Source of the DNA: Plicaturopsis crispa FD-325 SS-3
Taxonomy: Eukaryota > Basidiomycota > Agaricomycetes > Amylocorticiales > Amylocorticiaceae
Direction of reading: 5' to 3'
NCBI GenBank assembly: GCA_000827205.1
Contig: KN832558.1
Coordinates: 502,003 to 566,002, forward strand
DNA: 64,000 nt
The notes below the pieces were generated by a model that was given only the letters and a program-made list of their open reading frames with translations, was not told the origin of the DNA and made no database searches. Positions within the stretch are counted from its first letter, which is position 1. Every line of letters starts with the position of its first letter. Of this stretch, positions 60,036 through 64,000 are shown piece after piece. Made by a program: the position numbers and the translations under genes.

Positions 60036-62935
60036 ATGGATATTGCCCAAGATACAGAAATTGACTGGCCTGAATTATTTGTTCACAATGAAACTGGAGA
60101 CTCCCCATTATCCGAATCTAGTGATAGCGACTCCGACACAGACTTTAGCGGCAGCGAGGATGACAGTAGCGGCAGCGGGGATGACAGTAGCGACTTGGAC
60201 TATGATCCTAACGCTATGGATGTGGATACCGACGAAGAATCTGACGGTGAAGAGGGTCAGGAAGGTGCGGATAGAGGCAGGACTGAAAGGCCAAACTCGT
60301 ACCAGATCAACACCAAGATCCGCAGGGAGAACTTGCGGGCAGAGGAGCAGGTGTTAACAGAGGCAGGGCTCCGTGAGGGAGCTATGATGGCATTTAAGGT
60401 CAACAAGGTCCTCCTGGAAATTGACGCACAGGGCCTCGACTTGCCTATCTTTCTCGACGCTCTGAGCTGGGGCGATCCGGGGTGTACATCGGGCCGTGAA
60501 GCCAATATTCGCTATGCACGGTCGTCGCTCATGCATAGCACAGAGCTCCCGGGGATCCTAAAGCGCTGGTGGAAGCCACCGAGGTCCAGTAAAACAAAAA
60601 AACGGAGGCCTGAGGGGGGGAAGAAGAGCATGGAAGAGTTCGCAGCGAGCTGTGTCGAAAGCATGCTGCAGTCAGAGATGGCTGCAGTTGCGAGCCCGCT
60701 GAAATCACCTGCAGGGGAGGACTTGACAGAGGAGACCTTGACGAGCATCAGCTTCAGTGCGATGGGCACCGAAATGAAGACACTCGCACCTAATCTATGG
60801 AGGCTGCTTCGCGGATCGGCGTATAGCGCAGCACAGGCTAAACGGAATACTACAAAAAATCCTGACAAGGTCAGTAAGTTCAAGCTGGACGCAAATGTAT
60901 GCTGAGATCAAATAAACTCACGCTATTGTGTTCCGTAGATCGTCCTCATGATTGTAGCCATGCTCGCGTACACCCGGAACCATCATCACAGTCGAATCCA
61001 AAAGATGTTCGCGGTTTACCTGAAATTTCGCGGCCTCTCCGCAAAGGCATTCGATACACTTCATGCGCTTGGGGTCACGATGAGCCACAAATGGACTAGC
61101 AACGCTGTCGCAACCATGTCTGAGAATGCGATGAACGAAGTGGTCAGCATGATTCAGAAGTACCCATTCTTCATTTCGCACGACAACGTCAACATACCGT
61201 TCCGAGTCTTTTCCCAGCGGCTCGATAACAAGAGCGAATTTGGCAATGGAACGGCCGCTACGGTCTACGTAAAGAGAAATGCTCAGCCGCTGCCCGCCGA
61301 TGCGAATATGGACTTACAAGAGATCCGCGCGGAGGGGCTGAAGAAACCACTCGAAATCGCAGAGATTGTGGAGATGGATGTTGAATCGGCGCCTCGAATC
61401 CGCGACCGCATGTGCTACCAGGTCCTCCGATTCATTCTCGATTCACCGGAGTTTGACTTCAAGACTTACGAGCAGAAGGACCACGACGACCTGAAACCAC
61501 CCCCTCCCGTGAAAGGACTGCCTTCGGGTCCAGAACATCTGACATTGCAGTACATGCTCGGGACTCTCAATATACCGGAGGCCAGCTATGATGATAATGA
61601 TCGTCTGCTTATGGAGTGGTTGAAGCAGTTGAAGAAGAACGCACCAGACGAGAAGCGAAAGCTTGCGATAGAGCAGCTTATAGTATGGGTCGGCGATCAG
61701 CTCACAATTGATCGACTTCGCGGGCTCTTCAAGTCGCGCGCAGAGGATATGAATTCCTACGATAGATTGGACTGGTTAGTGCCCGCGTTTGGATGGCTTC
61801 ATTTGGAGATGGCGGTGGAGACTTCGCTGCATAAGCAGTACCTAGGGACGACTTCAGGACGAGGCCTATCCCATGATTTCGCAGTCCTAGAACGAAAAGG
61901 ATTATCATCGGTGCTAACGAAAGGCCCATTCCACCACAACATACAAGAAGCTCTGTACCATATTGCCGAAGCGCACCTCCGCATCGATATCTGCACGACT
62001 GCAGGTGCTCCCGACATCGCAGCACTTCGTAAGAAGTCCCCGCGGGAGCTTCTTGACCTCGCAATTAAGGTGGTGGACGATCACGCGTCAACGGAGGCCA
62101 TGGACAAGATTGACCATGGGACACCCACGGAAAAGCGAGACGAAGTTAAGCGGCAGACAATCATGTTCAACCGCGACGTCCTACAATATATCGTTCTCGA
62201 TCAGGCTATCAAGCACGGCGACATCGGGATAATGGAAGACTCGTTACCGCAGCTCTTGTTCAGATTCCAGGGAAGCGGACAGTCGAACTATGCAACCGAA
62301 ATCCTCGAATTGCTTCAGAATCTTCGCAGGGAATGGCCTGCAGAGTTACGGTAAGTGCAGTTCAGCAGTGCGGAAATCCACGACTCACAGAGGCCATCTG
62401 GCGCATATGACTAGACACTATGTGACCGAAAATTGTTGGCTTGTTAATTTTACTGGCAGGCCGGACGGATTTCTGCCGGTGGACATGGCACAAGAGCATA
62501 ATATCAAGGACATTAAAGTCAGTCTGCGTTAGTACAAAGTAATTGCACGCTAACCTTGATACCCTGCAGGTAACATACCACTCCGAGGGTCCGAACATAA
62601 ACTGGGACTACTTGAAGAAGATGCATCCAGCGGTCAGGATCATCCGTGCACTATCACGGCATATGGAAGAGGATTTTGGCACCCTCAACCGTGGAAACAA
62701 ACATGGTGTTCCTAGGAAAGACCGTGATGTCAGAAAACTACAGGAATCGTATCTGGCATCGCATACGCACGATCTAGAGCGCAACGGACGAAAGATCAAG
62801 TCGGCCGACAACCGTGCTCCCGACGTCATCACCCTTGGGTGCGCGAGCCTGCAAACAGGTAGCAAAATGCGAGACTGGGTTAGTGGTAGGCAGTTCAAAA
62901 GGTCCATGCAGCAGCGGTGGCCCGAGGAGGAGTAA
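60036..62935 (+). CDS. DUF6589 family protein, probably DDE/RNase H-fold transposase-derived
   Basis: I start at Met 60036 (MDIAQDTEIDWPELFVHNET). An acidic Ser/Asp-rich stretch includes tandem SGSEDDSSGSGDDSSD. The core runs from REGAMMAFKVNKVLLEIDAQ through LPGILKRWWKPPRSSK to the end at 62935. Introns: after NPDK near 60870-60938, a short one at 62352-62390, and one at 62521-62570. The conserved blocks HDNVNIPFRVFSQRLDNKSE, IVWVGDQLTIDRLRGL, WLVPAFGWLHLEMAVE and CWLVNFTGRPDGFLPVDMAQ followed by EHNIKDIK match the DUF6589 family, widespread and multi-copy in Agaricomycetes. The spacing of Asp (HDN), Asp (GDQLT) and Glu (QEHNIK) suggests an RNase H-like catalytic triad; this is inference. 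Frame intact over 2.9 kb, about 900 residues. Confidence 0.75.
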
Positions 62936-62972
62936 TTACATTGAATTAGCATGCAAAAATGATTATAACTAC

Positions 62973-63479
62973 CTAAGTTTGGCGGCTCGAAGATGTAGAT
63001 GTAGAGGGAGACGCCTGTGAGCTCGAATGCGGAAGACGCCCGCTCGCATGATGCGAATAATTGGACGGTGAAGGATAGAAATATACGGGATAATGTAATG
63101 GGCCAGGCGGCGGTGTCGAGGAAAGTGAAGGTTGATTATGGATGTAGGTATCAGATGGTCTTGAAGAATGTGTTGTGGATAATGATAAGTGGACTGGTAG
63201 AGTAGTACCCGAGGGTGGAGGATGATACAGGGAAGGGTGATGGTGAGAAGCCGACAGGGGGGAGAATGTAGTTAGGTATGAACCAGCGGAGGAGGATGCA
63301 TCGGGCGTCAAGCTGGGAGGTCTCGCTGCATAATTAGACGGTGTCGTGGGAGGGTAGAGCAAAGGATAATGATATGACATGACCGGCGAGACGGCCGGTG
63401 TATCAGAACGTCCGCGTTGCGATGACTGACGAAGATTTGGTGTGGAGGCTGTTGAGCGATTGAAGGCCGACGATCCCAT
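62973..63479 (-). CDS. Possible small Pro/Ser-rich protein, function unknown
   Basis: 168-codon frame from Met 63479 (MGSSAFNRSTASTPNLRQSS), converging on the DUF6589 gene with a 37-bp gap. Composition is extreme in Ser, Pro, Thr, Tyr and His (LYPPTTPSNYAARPPSLTPD, HHHPSLYHPPPSGTTLP). No domain, signal peptide or membrane span. Such frames can also arise by chance from pyrimidine-rich DNA, and the neighbouring minisatellite has the same strand bias, so this may be non-coding. Confidence 0.35.
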   Translation of the reverse strand: MGSSAFNRSTASTPNLRQSSQRGRSDTPAVSPVMSYHYPLLYPPTTPSNYAARPPSLTPDASSSAGSYLTTFSPLSASHHHPSLYHPPPSGTTLPVHLSLSTTHSSRPSDTYIHNQPSLSSTPPPGPLHYPVYFYPSPSNYSHHASGRLPHSSSQASPSTSTSSSRQT

Positions 63480-63599
63480 TGTAAGGTCCCGACCAAAGAA
63501 AGGGTCGAGGCCTTTAAACCTCTAAAGTAAAAGGAGTAAAAGAGGTAAAAGTGGAAAAACTCGCCAGGCGACCCGATACGAGGGCAGACGGTGCAGGGA

Positions 63600-64000
63600 C
63601 CGTGGCGGAGTGATGCGACGGGACGCGGTAGAAGTCGCGGAGCGTGGGAAAAAGTCGCGGTGAGACGCGAGAGTGGCGGCGGAGCGCAGGAGGGGTGCAG
63701 CGAAGGCAGGAGAGTGGCGAAAATAATACAGGGAAGCGGCGGAGCGCGGGAAAAAGTCGCGGTAGGACGCGAGGGTGTTCTAGAGCGTGGGAAAGGGGTC
63801 GCGACGGGACGCGGAAGTGGCGCCGGAGCGCAGGAGAGTGGCGATGGAACGCAAGGAGGCAGAGAAGTGGCGATGGAACGCAGAGGTCGCGACGGAGCGC
63901 AAAGGGGTCAGGGCGGAACCTGGAGGCGGCGGAGCGCAGAGAGGGGTCAGGGCGGAACCTGGTCGCGACGGAGCGCGAGAAAAACCGGGACGGAACCGGT
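63600..64000. repeat. Degenerate G-rich minisatellite, continues past window end
   Basis: About 400 bp built from scrambled short units such as GTCGCGACGG, GGCGGAGCGCAG, GAGAGTGGCGA and GGAAAAAGTCGCGGT. One 20-bp unit, GGGGTCAGGGCGGAACCTGG, occurs exactly at 63904-63923 and 63943-63962, a 39-bp period. The plus strand is strongly purine-rich and G-rich. No protein frame is conserved across units. Confidence 0.75.

Noticed and set aside
1-64000. CRISPR arrays, operons, prophage or other prokaryotic systems
   Set aside because: All recognisable genes are intron-containing fungal genes; no regularly spaced repeats were seen.

Overview
The window is nuclear DNA of a filamentous basidiomycete, most likely a wood-decay type Agaricomycete. 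Almost every gene is cut by many short introns of about 45-70 bp with GT...AG ends. The proteins closest to mind are those of Agaricomycetes (CVIL-tailed RHO1, a DUF6589 protein, an F-box/LRR-like protein, a BTB protein). Genes are dense and often divergent. Exon positions come from joining reading frames at plausible splice sites by eye; outer CDS coordinates are start-to-stop with introns included.

Layout. 1-2951 (-): cohesin loader SCC2, cut by the window edge. 4301-5677 (+): aldo/keto reductase of the aryl-alcohol dehydrogenase type. 6126-20039 (-): a run of six genes: DEAH-box RNA helicase, 2-oxoglutarate/Fe(II) oxygenase, EMC8/9, a Cep57-domain spindle-pole-body protein, YPD1-type phosphotransfer protein, and a mitochondrial class III CoA-transferase. 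20163-23522 (+): 2-oxoglutarate dehydrogenase E1 (KGD1), divergent from the CoA-transferase across 123 bp. 23523-25429: repeat region with an intact non-autonomous DNA transposon, an N gap and a duplicated contig end. 25430-28463: ribosomal protein uL23 (-) and a multi-spanning membrane protein (+). 28801-35975: divergent pair BMS1 (-) and CHL1 (+). 36124-39268 (-): phosphoglycerate-mutase-like protein and a second aldo/keto reductase, a paralogue of the first. 40553-41383 (-): RHO1. 42859-45281 (-): membrane-anchored aspartic protease. 46091-49997 (+): ASCC1-like 2H phosphoesterase and PHO84-like phosphate permease. 50354-52020 (-): complex I 51-kDa subunit. 52537-54249 (+): F-box protein. 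55041-56108 (-): BTB protein. 56109-60035: gene-poor. 60036-62935 (+): DUF6589 protein, probably transposase-derived. 63600-64000: G-rich minisatellite running off the window.

Functional links. KGD1 makes succinyl-CoA, the usual CoA donor of the SUGCT-type CoA-transferase that faces it; the complex I NADH-binding subunit is a third respiratory gene. SCC2 and CHL1 both serve sister-chromatid cohesion but lie 30 kb apart. The most concrete new object is the 826-bp transposon at 23628-24453, with 248-bp terminal inverted repeats and a 9-bp target-site duplication. I found no tRNA, rRNA, CRISPR array or other prokaryote-type system.
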